Positions 26,851 to 36,800 of a stretch of 64,000 nt of DNA are shown here, in pieces. The notes beneath the pieces were generated by a model. That model was given only the letters and a program-made list of their open reading frames with translations, was not told the DNA's origin and ran no database searches. This stretch comes from Dyadobacter sp. GTDB taxonomy: Bacteria > Bacteroidota > Bacteroidia > Cytophagales > Spirosomataceae. Location: contig NZ_JAGIAS010000010.1 of NCBI RefSeq assembly GCF_017744695.1, forward strand, positions 124,001 to 188,000, in the 5' to 3' direction. Each line of letters opens with the position of its first letter. The stretch's first letter is position 1. The position numbers were made by a program, and so were the translations under genes.

Positions 26851-27779
26851 ATTCAGTAAAAGCTTTTGCGCCGGCGACAGTCGCTAATGTGTCGTGTGGA
26901 TTTGATATTTTCGGGTTTGCCATTCAGGAGCCGGGGGACACCGTTGAGTTGTACAAGCGGGACGAGCCGGGCATTGTCATTACCGAAATTACGGGTGATG
27001 AAGGACGGTTGCCACGCCAGGCTGAGAAGAATTCGGTGACGGTGGTGATGCTGGCTTTACTGAAACACCTGGGGATTAAAGACCTGGGTTGCGAAGTGGT
27101 GCTGCGCAAAAATATGCCGCTCGGCAGCGGAATGGGATCGAGCGCGGCGAGCGCGGTGGCGGGTGTGGTGGCGATGAATGAATTGCTGGGTAACCCATTG
27201 AGCCGTAAAGAATTGTTGCCGTTCGCGATGGAAGGCGAGCGCATTGCCTCAGGTTCTGCACATGCGGATAATGTGGGGCCGTCGCTTTTGGGCGGTTTTG
27301 TGGTGATCCGCAGCTATAACCCACTGGATATTTTCACGATCCCGGTGCCCGAAGATCTGTATTGCACGCTCGTACATCCTGACATCGAGATCAATACCAA
27401 AGATGCCCGTTTCATTTTGCGTAACGAGGTTTCCCTGAAAAATACAATCGCTCAAATGGGCAATGTGGCCGGTCTGGTAGCTGGACTAATGAAGGCCGAC
27501 TATGACCTCATCAGTCGCTCGATGGTGGATGTAATCATCGAGCCCGTTCGTTCGATACTCATTCCTGAGTTTAAAGACGTAAAGCAGGCAGCTATTTCCA
27601 ATGGGGCGCTGGGGTGCAGCATTTCAGGGGCGGGGCCGTCGATGTTTGCGCTCAGCCGCGGCATTGAAAATGCGCAGAATGCCGGAAAAGCCATGCAGGA
27701 GCGTTTTGCGAGTGCCGGTATTGAATCGGCCGTGCACGTTTCAGGCATTAATCAGGGAGGGGCGGTGGTATTACAATGA
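26847..27779 (+). CDS. thrB: Homoserine kinase
   Basis: The 310-residue GHMP kinase starts with GTG (26847), overlapping the HEPN stop codon; the next residues NSVKAFAPATVANVSCGFDIFGFAI match the normal ThrB N-terminus, which supports this start. The ATP-binding GHMP loop reads MPLGSGMGSSAASAVAGVVAMN (about 90-111), and a C-terminal motif GALGCSISGAGPSMFAL (about 251-267) is present. ThrB phosphorylates homoserine. Threonine synthase (thrC), often the next gene, is not in this window. A TGAATGAG simple repeat begins at its stop codon. Confidence 0.95.
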   Translation: MNSVKAFAPATVANVSCGFDIFGFAIQEPGDTVELYKRDEPGIVITEITGDEGRLPRQAEKNSVTVVMLALLKHLGIKDLGCEVVLRKNMPLGSGMGSSAASAVAGVVAMNELLGNPLSRKELLPFAMEGERIASGSAHADNVGPSLLGGFVVIRSYNPLDIFTIPVPEDLYCTLVHPDIEINTKDARFILRNEVSLKNTIAQMGNVAGLVAGLMKADYDLISRSMVDVIIEPVRSILIPEFKDVKQAAISNGALGCSISGAGPSMFALSRGIENAQNAGKAMQERFASAGIESAVHVSGINQGGAVVLQ

Positions 27780-27813
27780 GTGAATGAGTGAATGAGTGAC
27801 TGAATGACTGAGA
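27777..27813. repeat. TGAATGAG-type simple repeat at the thrB stop codon
   Basis: Repeats of TGAATGAG/TGACTGAA start with the TGA stop of thrB and run about 37 bases. The same family occurs at 57456-57490 and 60604-60650. Confidence 0.8.
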
Positions 27814-27814
27814 A

Positions 27815-27994
27815 ATGCCGTTAGGCATGAAATATTGGTAGCAAAAATGGGGCTTTACAATTTCTCTAAATGCCCTTGGGCATGTAACAACAACGCACTA
27901 TCGGAGCGCACCCGGTATCTGTTGTTGCATCCCTTACGGGATTTTGATAACACGTAATTGCGTTCTGACTACCAATATTACATCGCTACGCGAT
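27815..27994. repeat. Composite palindromic intergenic element
   Basis: The region contains ATGCC-GTTA-GGCAT (27815-27828), AATATTGGTAG (27831-27841) whose exact complement is at 27969-27979, ATGCCC-TT-GGGCAT (27870-27883), CAACAAC/GTTGTTG arms (27888-27894, 27921-27927), ATCCC-TTAC-GGGAT (27929-27942) and ATCGC-TAC-GCGAT (27982-27994). No gene was found in 27780-28115. The nested layout suggests a structured, possibly mobile repeat. The remaining bases to 28115 hold the untranslated leader of the IscA-type gene. Confidence 0.75.
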
Positions 27995-28115
27995 TTTTGC
28001 TGGAATCACCATTGCTGTGGGCAATGATCGGGAATGAATTGCGATTTTGGCTGAAATGTGAACTTTCAGGTTCTGTAAAAACGTTAATTTGGTTAGGGAT
28101 TAAAACATTAGAAAA

Positions 28116-28442
28116 ATGGTTACGGTAAGCGATACAGCCAAAAACAAAATTGTAGAACTCCGCAAGGCTGACGGTTTTGACGACGATTATCAGATTCGCG
28201 TGGGCGTGCTGGGCGGTGGTTGTTCGGGATTGACATACAACCTCGAATTCAACTCCGAGTCGAAACCGAACGATATGGTTTTTGAAGACAAGGGAGTGAA
28301 GATTATCGTAGACAAAAAGAGCCTGCTGTACCTGGCCGGAACGACCCTCGATTTTACCGACGGGTTGAACGGAAAGGGCTTCCAGTTCATCAATCCTAAC
28401 GCCACCCGTACCTGCGGATGTGGCGAGAGCTTCGCGGTATAG
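28116..28442 (+). CDS. IscA/ErpA/SufA-type iron-sulfur cluster protein
   Basis: The 108-residue A-type carrier has the three conserved cysteines: Cys36 in LGGGCSGLTYNLEF and Cys100/Cys102 in TRTCGCGESFAV. The body shows VDKKSLLYLAGTTLDFTDGLNGKGFQFINPNA, which is standard for the HesB/IscA fold. A-type proteins receive or carry Fe-S clusters to apo-enzymes. It is monocistronic with a strong terminator 28 bases after the stop. Which of IscA, SufA or ErpA it corresponds to cannot be decided here. Confidence 0.95.
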   Translation: MVTVSDTAKNKIVELRKADGFDDDYQIRVGVLGGGCSGLTYNLEFNSESKPNDMVFEDKGVKIIVDKKSLLYLAGTTLDFTDGLNGKGFQFINPNATRTCGCGESFAV

Positions 28443-28470
28443 TTAAATTATTAAAATATTTTATTTTGAA

Positions 28471-28507
28471 AAAACGCGCTCCGAAACCCGGAGCGCGTTT
28501 TTTTTAT
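28471..28507 (+). terminator. Rho-independent terminator after the IscA-type gene
   Basis: A perfect 13-bp GC-rich stem (28471-28483 with 28489-28501), 5-base loop and a long T-run. Confidence 0.93.
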
Positions 28508-28576
28508 CGTTTTGAATGGATTTAATTTGAACCGTCTTTTTACACACCGCATTACGGAACGTTTAAATCCATTTGA

Positions 28577-29476
28577 ATGAAACCAACTCTTTTGATTTTG
28601 GCTGCCGGCATCGGCAGCAGGTACGGAGGTATCAAGCAGCTCGACCAGTTCGGTCCCAACGGAGAAACCATCATCGATTATTCTTTATACGACGCCATTC
28701 GCGCAGGTTTTGGAAAAGTAGTTTTTATCGTACGCCAGGAGATCAAAGACAGCGCCGAAGCGATTTTTGCCCCGAAACTTAAAGACAAAATCGATTTCGA
28801 CTTCGCGATTCAGGGCGTTCAATCCTACGTTCCGGAAGACCTGGGTACCGTGGAACGCACCAAACCCTGGGGGACCGGCCACGCAACTCTGTGCGCCTGG
28901 GAGCAAACCGACACACCATTTGCCGTCATCAATGCCGACGATTTCTACGGTCGCGATGCATTCGAGACCATGGCCAGCTTCCTGCAAACCGACACCAACG
29001 ACAAGCAGCACGCCATGATCGGCTACGAGCTGAAACGGACGCTGTCCGAAAACGGCACCGTCTCGCGCGGCGTGTGCGTCGAGCGCGAGGACCATAACCT
29101 CGAATCCGTCGTGGAACGCACCAAAATCTTTGAAGACAATGGCGTAATCTATTTCGAAGAAGGGGAAACCCGCACCGAGTTGGCGCCTGAAACTCCCGTT
29201 TCCATGAATTTCTGGGGCTTCAAACCCTCGATGTTCCCGATCACCAAAGACCTCTTCGAAAAATACGCCCGCGAAAATATCAACACCCCCAAAGCCGAAT
29301 TCTACATCCCGACCGTGATGACGCATATTATCAAAAGCGGTCTGGGCGACTGCCGGGTGTTCCGCATTGCCTCTGACTGGTTTGGCGTTACTTATCCTGA
29401 AGACAAGCCATCCGTACAGGCATCGCTGAATGCATTGCATGAGGCAGGGGCTTATCCTTCGAAGTTGTGGGAGTAA
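28577..29476 (+). CDS. Sugar-phosphate nucleotidyltransferase (NDP-sugar pyrophosphorylase type)
   Basis: The 299-residue protein begins MKPTLLILAAGIGSRYGGIKQLDQFGPNGETIIDYS, the nucleotide-binding start of the NTP_transferase family (here GIGSRYGG instead of the common G-x-G-T-R). It continues with KPWGTGHATLCAW (nucleotide/sugar loop) and FAVINADDFYGRDAF (metal-binding Asp residues of the active site). Members join a sugar 1-phosphate to a nucleotide for envelope polysaccharide synthesis. No sugar-pathway neighbours are present, so the sugar is unknown. The gene ends at a terminator shared with the first FG-GAP gene. Confidence 0.88.
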   Translation: MKPTLLILAAGIGSRYGGIKQLDQFGPNGETIIDYSLYDAIRAGFGKVVFIVRQEIKDSAEAIFAPKLKDKIDFDFAIQGVQSYVPEDLGTVERTKPWGTGHATLCAWEQTDTPFAVINADDFYGRDAFETMASFLQTDTNDKQHAMIGYELKRTLSENGTVSRGVCVEREDHNLESVVERTKIFEDNGVIYFEEGETRTELAPETPVSMNFWGFKPSMFPITKDLFEKYARENINTPKAEFYIPTVMTHIIKSGLGDCRVFRIASDWFGVTYPEDKPSVQASLNALHEAGAYPSKLWE

Positions 29477-29517
29477 CCCATTTTGAAAGGTATCATTAGA
29501 TAGAAGCCAGGCTAACA

Positions 29518-29552
29518 AAAAGGCGTTCACGAACCACTCGCGAACGCCTTTT
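29518..29552. terminator. Bidirectional terminator
   Basis: An 11-bp stem (29518-29528 with 29542-29552) with A-run and T-run flanks lies between the convergent nucleotidyltransferase and FG-GAP genes. Confidence 0.85.
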
Positions 29553-29590
29553 ACATTACATTTAAACCTAATTTATGAGCTCTTGTGCAT

Positions 29591-32500
29591 TTACCTGCGT
29601 ATCAGTATTTGACGGCTGGTATGGGAACCGTCCGTTTTTGTGATGATGAGGAAATAAGCGCCTTCCGGGAATTTGCTCACATCCACGAATGGCTGAAAAC
29701 CATTCGATTGATAGGCGACTGACCCAGCGGCTGTGAGAATTTTTACATTCTGCACCTGCTCTTTGTCTTTGAAATCGATATTCAACCGGTCGGAAACGGG
29801 GTTAGGATAAATGGTAGCAAGTTCCAATGCGTTCCCGTCTTTCAAATCACTCACCTTTTCCTCCGGAACGGGTGCGGTGCTGTTGCCCATCAAATAGGTA
29901 GGTAAGTACCGCCACGGGCCATAAGATTGCCCGGTTAATGCCAGAACGGGATCATATTTAACCCGTACCCGCACCTTGGTTCCCGGCCCTTGCTTATCGA
30001 TGACATTTTTCAGTTCGAAGCCTGTTGCGCCGAGATCAGCATAGGCATTTTGCGAGCCGGTTGACTGGGTGCTATTGGTAATACGGTTGTTACTGCCTTT
30101 GGAAAAACCTTGCGCCATCGACCTGGTTTCCCAGATTAGCTTGCCTTTGTTACGTCCGGTGAACGATTTGGCGAAAAGGCCTGCTCCGAAGTTGTTTTGA
30201 GCGAATTGGGTGTGGTTGATGGGGGTGGTGAGGTCGGCGGAGTTGTAGAGGCGGAGGTTGTTGCGGACACTCATACTACCACTCGCATCGTATAAAACGA
30301 AAGCAACTCCTTCATTTGATTGGCCATTGTCATATCCAAGAGCCCCGACTACAATATCTCCATAACCGTCCCCATTAATATCACCTGCGCTAGCTACTCC
30401 ATTTCCTAAATAGGCGCTATCCTGGTTCACTTCTATTTTGATGTCATAAACATTTGAAATCCCGCTTGGAGAGCCTAGATACAGATTGAATGCACCCTCC
30501 CTATTTTGACCATTGGAATAACGAGGGCTTCCAGTTAATAAATCACTATACCCGTCACCGTTCACATCGCCTGCCGACGATACTTGGGTGTAAAAGCCAT
30601 TGCCGACACCGCTACCTTCTAATATCGTGGGATTATCGATAATGCCAGAAGTAGATCCATAGTAGATATGTGCTGCATGCTTTTGCCCGTTTCCGTCATA
30701 GTAAAGGCCGGCCACAATGTCACCAAATCCGTCCCCGTTAATATCGCCTGCATTGGACACAACCATGCCCAACCATGAGATAGAAATATTGCTCTGCAGA
30801 GTGACTGGGCTTGTTGGATTGATTCCGCTTGGCGAGCCGTAAAAAACCAAGACTGCTCCTTCCCATTCTTCGATGTCACTATAATAGGGATCGCCCACAA
30901 TAACGTCGTCATATCCGTCCGCGTTGAAATCATCTCCTCCCGAGACCGAGGAACCAAAATAAAATCCAATTTGCGGTCCGTCAATCGTCAAAGGCATATT
31001 CTTGATTCCATTTGAAGTTCCATGGAATACGTGTGCACGCCCTTCATTTTCGTTGGACAAAGGATCCCAGTCATATTCGGGTTCCCCAATGATAATATCG
31101 TCATATCCGTCGGAGTCGACATCTCCGGCAGTTGAGACATCGGAACCAAATTTAGCCTTGGGTTGGGAGCCATTAATGATTAACTTAGGAACCTTTGCAA
31201 CACCTTGCGGGGAGCCATGAAATATCATTACGGCGCCTTCGTCGGCGGCTGGTTGCGTAACATCATAGAGTGGTATCCCCACGACTATATCATCATATCC
31301 ATCACCATCGACATCCCCAGCGGTGGACGCAGAGCTTAATTGGGCCCCGCTTTGATTGCTCTCAATAATTGTTGTAGCGGCCATCGAAATTCCATTGAGG
31401 GAACCGTGGTATATAAATGCAGCCCCCTCGTTAGCCTGACCGTTATCAAATTTGTTTGCCACAACAATTACATCGTCGAACCCATCTCCATTTACATCTC
31501 CGGCTCCTGCTACCGAGTAGCCAAATTGAACTTTTGGTAGATCAATCTCTAAAACATAAGCAGCGTATTGTTTAATCCCCCCTGGTTCTCCATACCACAC
31601 AAACACACTGCCCTCATCCGTCTGTCCATGATCAAAAGCGTAACTTCCCACCAGCACATCACTAAATCCATCCCCGTTCACGTCACCTGCCGGTGCAACC
31701 GCACTGCCCAGCCAGGCATCGCCCTGATTACTTTCCAGAACGGATAGGGGAACCGGGTTCAGGCCTGCCGACGAGCCCTGGTAAATGAATGCGGCCCCTT
31801 CGTTAAGCTGTCCTTTGTCGTAATACCGCGCTCCGGCGATCAGGTCGGCATAGCCATCGCCATTCACATCACCCGCGCAGGCGACCGAGATGCCAAACTG
31901 TGCCTCAATTTGGTCGCTTTCCAATGTTAGTGAAGGTATAGTGTTGATGCCATTTGCCGAACCGTAGTGGATCATGACGGCGCCTTCATTGTTGCTGCCT
32001 TTGTCATACATATACGCTCCCAGCGCAATGTCAGAAAACCCGTCCCCGTTTACGTCGCCTGCGGATGACAATGCATGCCCTAGCCGGGCGTCGACCTGGT
32101 TACCTTCTATGATCGTCGGGTTGGCCGTGATTACGCCGTTCGCAGAACCCTTGAAAACAAATGCGGCGCCTTCCAGGGCTTGTCCATTGCTATAAAACCG
32201 TGCACCTGCCATTACATCGCTGAACCCGTCGCCATCGACATCGCCAGCTCCGGCTACGGCAAAGCCCATCATGGCATCGGGTTTGTTGCATTCCAATAAT
32301 GTGAATGTGCCGAGGCCATTAGCAGAGCCGTAGTAGAGCCAGGCTGCGCCTTCATTGTTTTCACCATGATCGTATTGATGCGCACCAATTAAAATGTCAC
32401 TGAAACCATCATTGTTGACGTCACCTGCAAGGGCGGTCGAAATGCCCAGATTCGCGTCGGCTTGAAAGGTGTACAGGGGCTGAACAGAACCAATGCTGAG

Positions 32501-33637
32501 CCCTTGCGAACCTCCATAGTAGACGAAAACGGCCCCCTGATTATTCAGGGTGTAGTCGTAGTAAGGTGCACCGACTAATACATCGCCGTAGCCGTCTTTG
32601 TTGATATCTCCCGCATTACTTACGGAATAGCCCATTTGAGCACCGGCCTGGTTGAATTCCAGTGCCGTTGCGGCCAGGCTGATCCCCCCGGCAGTGCCTG
32701 GGTATAAGAAAGCCGCGCCTTCGTCGGCTTGCCCGTTGTCGTATTTGGGTGCCCCAACCAGCACATCGCTATATCCATCGCCATTCACATCGCCGGCCGT
32801 GGAAACCGAGAAGCCCAGCCATGCAGAGGTTTGGTTGATTTCCAGTGTTTTGTCGGCATTAGCGGGGGTGCCATTGGCGATGATGGGGTCTATTGTGACG
32901 GGGTATGCGGCGTTGTCGACGTTGACATTCAGTTCAATTTGTCCTTTTGAAATACTAATGGCGGCCGTGAGTGGTTCTCCATTCGCATCCCAGCAATGCA
33001 GGTCGCTGTAAGTCAGGCGGTCGGTTTTCCCGCCGTTGTCATTGGAATAAAACACCAACCGATCGTCACCATGCTGTCGTACATGCAAGCCGCGGACTGA
33101 CAGGCGTACGGATAGCTGGCGCGTATGTGTGGGTGCTTGGGAAATGAGGAAGTTTTGCCGGATACCTTCCTCATTGTTAATGAATTCTTCGGTAAAACCC
33201 TTGTGTGTGATTCTTAATGTGTCACTGCCGTTGTCCAAGGCGGCGTCGGGCCGGGCGGCCGCAATCAGCGTCCCGTCGGCGTAGATACCTTCATTAACCA
33301 ATTGCATCTGAAAGTTCTGGCCCGCCGAATCGACGCGGTTCCGGATTGTCAGGTTGCCGGGCCGATAATAGGCTCTGAGGTTTTGGCGGCGATTGGGGCT
33401 CTGCAAGGCATGATGAGCGGAATCATAGGTAATGCTGTACTCGCGCCTGGCAATGCCCTCCTGAATGCTGCTTAGTGTGCTGCCTGTTGGCATACCCGGC
33501 GATGAATTTGGGGGCGTTTCCGATTGGAAGGACGCGGCGTGCTTCGCGATAATGCGGAGCTGCGAAGTCAGGTTCAGAAGGGCTGCAAGGGCGGCGGTCA
33601 CGATTACTGCCCCGACGATAGTGTAGTGTTTTTTCAT
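29591..33637 (-). CDS. 14-repeat FG-GAP protein with T9SS sorting domain (paralog 6 in transcription order)
   Basis: The 1348-residue protein starts with a hydrophobic signal or anchor segment (about 5-25). A conserved region (about 55-250) contains LQSPNRRQNLRAYYRPGNLT and AAYPVTIDPI. I count 14 FG-GAP repeats (about 260-1130, spacing about 62), each with a calcium-loop of the type DxNxDGxxD, e.g. STAGDVNGDGYSDVLVGAP. Repeat 9 (LSSASTAGDVDGDG) lacks the leading Gly, and repeat 11 reads GGDDFNADGYDD. A pre-C-terminal region follows (FTGRNKGKLIWE; VRVRVKYDPVLALTGQ), then a T9SS type A domain (IYPNPVSDRLNI to QILIRR). It is expected to be secreted and surface-linked through T9SS. The ligand is unknown. 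Confidence 0.9.
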   Translation of the reverse strand: MKKHYTIVGAVIVTAALAALLNLTSQLRIIAKHAASFQSETPPNSSPGMPTGSTLSSIQEGIARREYSITYDSAHHALQSPNRRQNLRAYYRPGNLTIRNRVDSAGQNFQMQLVNEGIYADGTLIAAARPDAALDNGSDTLRITHKGFTEEFINNEEGIRQNFLISQAPTHTRQLSVRLSVRGLHVRQHGDDRLVFYSNDNGGKTDRLTYSDLHCWDANGEPLTAAISISKGQIELNVNVDNAAYPVTIDPIIANGTPANADKTLEINQTSAWLGFSVSTAGDVNGDGYSDVLVGAPKYDNGQADEGAAFLYPGTAGGISLAATALEFNQAGAQMGYSVSNAGDINKDGYGDVLVGAPYYDYTLNNQGAVFVYYGGSQGLSIGSVQPLYTFQADANLGISTALAGDVNNDGFSDILIGAHQYDHGENNEGAAWLYYGSANGLGTFTLLECNKPDAMMGFAVAGAGDVDGDGFSDVMAGARFYSNGQALEGAAFVFKGSANGVITANPTIIEGNQVDARLGHALSSAGDVNGDGFSDIALGAYMYDKGSNNEGAVMIHYGSANGINTIPSLTLESDQIEAQFGISVACAGDVNGDGYADLIAGARYYDKGQLNEGAAFIYQGSSAGLNPVPLSVLESNQGDAWLGSAVAPAGDVNGDGFSDVLVGSYAFDHGQTDEGSVFVWYGEPGGIKQYAAYVLEIDLPKVQFGYSVAGAGDVNGDGFDDVIVVANKFDNGQANEGAAFIYHGSLNGISMAATTIIESNQSGAQLSSASTAGDVDGDGYDDIVVGIPLYDVTQPAADEGAVMIFHGSPQGVAKVPKLIINGSQPKAKFGSDVSTAGDVDSDGYDDIIIGEPEYDWDPLSNENEGRAHVFHGTSNGIKNMPLTIDGPQIGFYFGSSVSGGDDFNADGYDDVIVGDPYYSDIEEWEGAVLVFYGSPSGINPTSPVTLQSNISISWLGMVVSNAGDINGDGFGDIVAGLYYDGNGQKHAAHIYYGSTSGIIDNPTILEGSGVGNGFYTQVSSAGDVNGDGYSDLLTGSPRYSNGQNREGAFNLYLGSPSGISNVYDIKIEVNQDSAYLGNGVASAGDINGDGYGDIVVGALGYDNGQSNEGVAFVLYDASGSMSVRNNLRLYNSADLTTPINHTQFAQNNFGAGLFAKSFTGRNKGKLIWETRSMAQGFSKGSNNRITNSTQSTGSQNAYADLGATGFELKNVIDKQGPGTKVRVRVKYDPVLALTGQSYGPWRYLPTYLMGNSTAPVPEEKVSDLKDGNALELATIYPNPVSDRLNIDFKDKEQVQNVKILTAAGSVAYQSNGFQPFVDVSKFPEGAYFLIITKTDGSHTSRQILIRR

Positions 33638-33761
33638 AGACGTATCCGGATTGGTGTAGGAAGAGGCTTTAAAATTTTAAATGTATCCGAAGTTGATAGA
33701 GATCTGGTTATCAACCAAAAGCGATGTCCGATCGGCTAAAAACAAATGATCCGTCGGAAAT

Positions 33762-33796
33762 AAAAAATGCTTCCCGGAATTTCCAGGAAGCATTTT
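33762..33796 (-). terminator. Terminator of the second FG-GAP gene
   Basis: An 11-bp stem (33764-33774 with 33786-33796) is followed on the minus strand by a run of T, 20 bases past the stop at 33816. Confidence 0.85.
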
Positions 33797-33815
33797 GAAA
33801 CATTGGGTCGTACTA

Positions 33816-36800
33816 TTATCTTCTGATCAAAACTTTGTGGGAAGTTTTGGATCCGTCTTTCCGGTTGATCACCAGGATGTAAGATCCCGCAGCAAGATGT
33901 TTTACGTCCACCTCGCTTTGCGGCTTCGTAGAGGTAAACGCCATCGATCCATTCGCAGCAACCAGTTGTAGCGACGTTACCTGATCCATATTGGTGGATT
34001 GGATGAACAGGCGTTCCGATACCGGGTTGGGGTATACGGTGACGAGGTCTTTGTATTCCGGTTTGGCATCCGGGATAATTGTACTTTCGATTTCTTCGCC
34101 AGCCAGTACAGGTACGCTACCTATTGGTAGGTACAGCAGATATTCCGGTACTGTACGCCAGGGTCCATATACTTGCCCTGTGAGAGCGGTTGCAAGTTCA
34201 TATTTATATCGCACGCGCAATCGAGTGACCGTCCATGGCTTCTGAATGCCGCTTTTAAACTCAATGCCTTGCAGTGAGCCGAACGATGGCTGTGTATCGT
34301 CCACGATGGTACTGGTTGTGATTGGATTGTTAGGGACTTTTGAAAAACTTGTTCCGTTTTGTGTGTAATCCCACGCAAGCCGGCCATTGTTGCGTCCCAA
34401 GAAAGACGTAGGATGGATACCAACAACAACCGAACCCTGAGTCGACTGGCTATAAGTCATGGGGGTGAGGTTTGTATTATATAAACGGGTACTGTTTCGT
34501 TTATTTTTGCCAGCATACCCATCGTTGCCGAAATAGGCCCTAACTGCCCCGTTATTTGTCATTCCGCTTTGGTCTGAACCAGGAATCCCTACAATCACAT
34601 CACTATATCCGTCGCCGTTCAAGTCGCCTCCCCCCGAAACAGCCTGACCGAGGTGATCCTCTACCTGTTGTCCTTTTAGAGAGACGCTGTTGGAGGTACT
34701 CAGACCGTTTTGCGATCCGTGAAAAATCCAGACTGCTCCACCATTCGCCACAGCATCATCATAATATGGGGCCCCCACAATCACATCGTCGTAGCCGTCG
34801 CCATTCACGTCACCTGCGCCGGCAACCGCCGTGCCGAATGCAGCCTCTGCCTGGTTAACTTCTATTAGCGTGTTGAAAGGTGATGCAATTCCATTCAATG
34901 ATCCGTAATAGACCCTTGCAACGCCTTCATTGTTTTGGCCGTTGGTAATGCCAGGCGCGCCGACAATAATGTCGCCAAAACCGTCGCCATTGACGTCGCC
35001 GGCGTTGGAAACCGAAGCGCCGAAGCTTGCGTTGGCCGTGTTGGATTTTATTTCAACCTTGGGTACCGTACCGCCCGGAATTCCACCTACGGCACCATGC
35101 CATACGTAAAAGGAACCCTCGCCTCCACTTGACTGTCCAGCCCCGGCAATGACATCCATGAATCCGTCGCCGTTTACATCCGCGGTAGCTAAGCTGCTCC
35201 CCAATTTTGTCCCGGCGCCGGACCCATAAATGGTGGTATAATTTGCATTGGTCACCCCGCTGCCAGATCCGGGATAAATGGCGATTAGGCCTGTTTCCGA
35301 CTTCAAGCCGTTTGTGGCAAGGGGAGCACTTACGATAACATCTGTAAAACCGTCCCGGTTAATATCCCCGCTGCCAACACTCGTGCCGAACAATTTATTT
35401 GAAACGGGGTAAAGTGTGGTACCGGCTGAGAGAGAACCTTGCGCATTGCCATTGTAAACGTATGCTACTCCTGTGTTCCCACCAAATGTACCTCCGGTCG
35501 CACCTATAACGACGTCGTCGAACCCGTCGCCGTTGTGGTCACCGGCACCAGCGACGGAACATCCCAACTTCGCATTCAATTGATTGGATTCCAATTTAAC
35601 CATCGAGTTTGTTCCTGTTGTTGCATCCCCGAATGAAAGAAATACCGCTCCTTCTCCTACCTGGCCACCATCGAAGTTAGGTGCGCCAGCCAGAATGTCG
35701 TCCAGGCCGTCGCCATTGTAATCACCGATAATGGCAACGGAAGAGCCAAGCAGGGCACCCGATGCGGTACCACCCGAAACTCCTCTCGGAGTTGTTCCAA
35801 CCGTCCCCGCGCTTCCATGAAACACAAACACCTGCCCCTCATCCGTCTGCCCATGGTCAAATGCGTAGCTGCCAATCAGTATGTCGCTATAACCATCCCC
35901 GTTCACATCCCCGGCGGAGGCAACCGCGTTGCCCAGCCAGGCATCGCCCTGATTGCTTTCAATCACGCTTGCCGCGGTAGCAGTAAGGCCAGTTGATGAA
36001 CCTTGATAAACAAATGCGCCTCCTTCATGATTCTGGCCGTTGCTGAAATACCGGGCGCCCACGATCAAATCGCCGTAACCGTCGCCGTTGACATCACCCG
36101 CGCTGGCGACTGACCATCCGAATTGCGCTTCCAGCTGGTTACCTTCTATGGTGGTCGATGCAATCGTGTTAATGCCGGCTGCTCCGCCGTGGTGTATGTA
36201 TACAGCTCCTTCGTTGCTCAGCCCTCCATCAAAATTGTACGCGCCAATGGCAATATCGGCGTAACCATCACCATTTACATCGCCGGCTGTGGAAACCGTG
36301 TGCCCAAAGCGGGAGTCAGCTTGTGTCGACTGGATAATCTGCGGCTGTGACGCAGTAACGGGAGTGGAATTGAGGTTGCCTTTGAAAACAAATGCGGCAC
36401 CTTCGTTGGTTTTGTTCTGGTTGATGTCATAAAGTCTCGCCCCGATCACAATGTCACTGGCTCCGTCGGCATTAATATCTCCGGCACCGGCGACGGCATA
36501 TCCGAACATCGCATCGGCCTGATTGGATTCGAGGATTTCTGTCTTTGCCGGATCGTAGCCGTTATTGGACCCATAATAGAGGAACGCAACCCCTTCGTTC
36601 GTTTGGTCTTTGTCGTACATATGCGAACCCACCAGGAAATCGCTCCATCCGTCGGAATTGACATCGCCTGCCATGGCTACTGAAATACCAAATTGTGCTT
36701 CGGCCTGGTCCGATTGAAAGGTCACGTAATTGGCGGCGTTAATACCTATCGGAGCTGTTACCGGGTCTATTGGCCCTCCGAAATACAGGAATGCGGCACC

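Noticed and set aside
28685..29530. Open frame of 281 codons on the minus strand
   Set aside because: It lies antisense to the nucleotidyltransferase gene and crosses the terminator; no recognisable motif.
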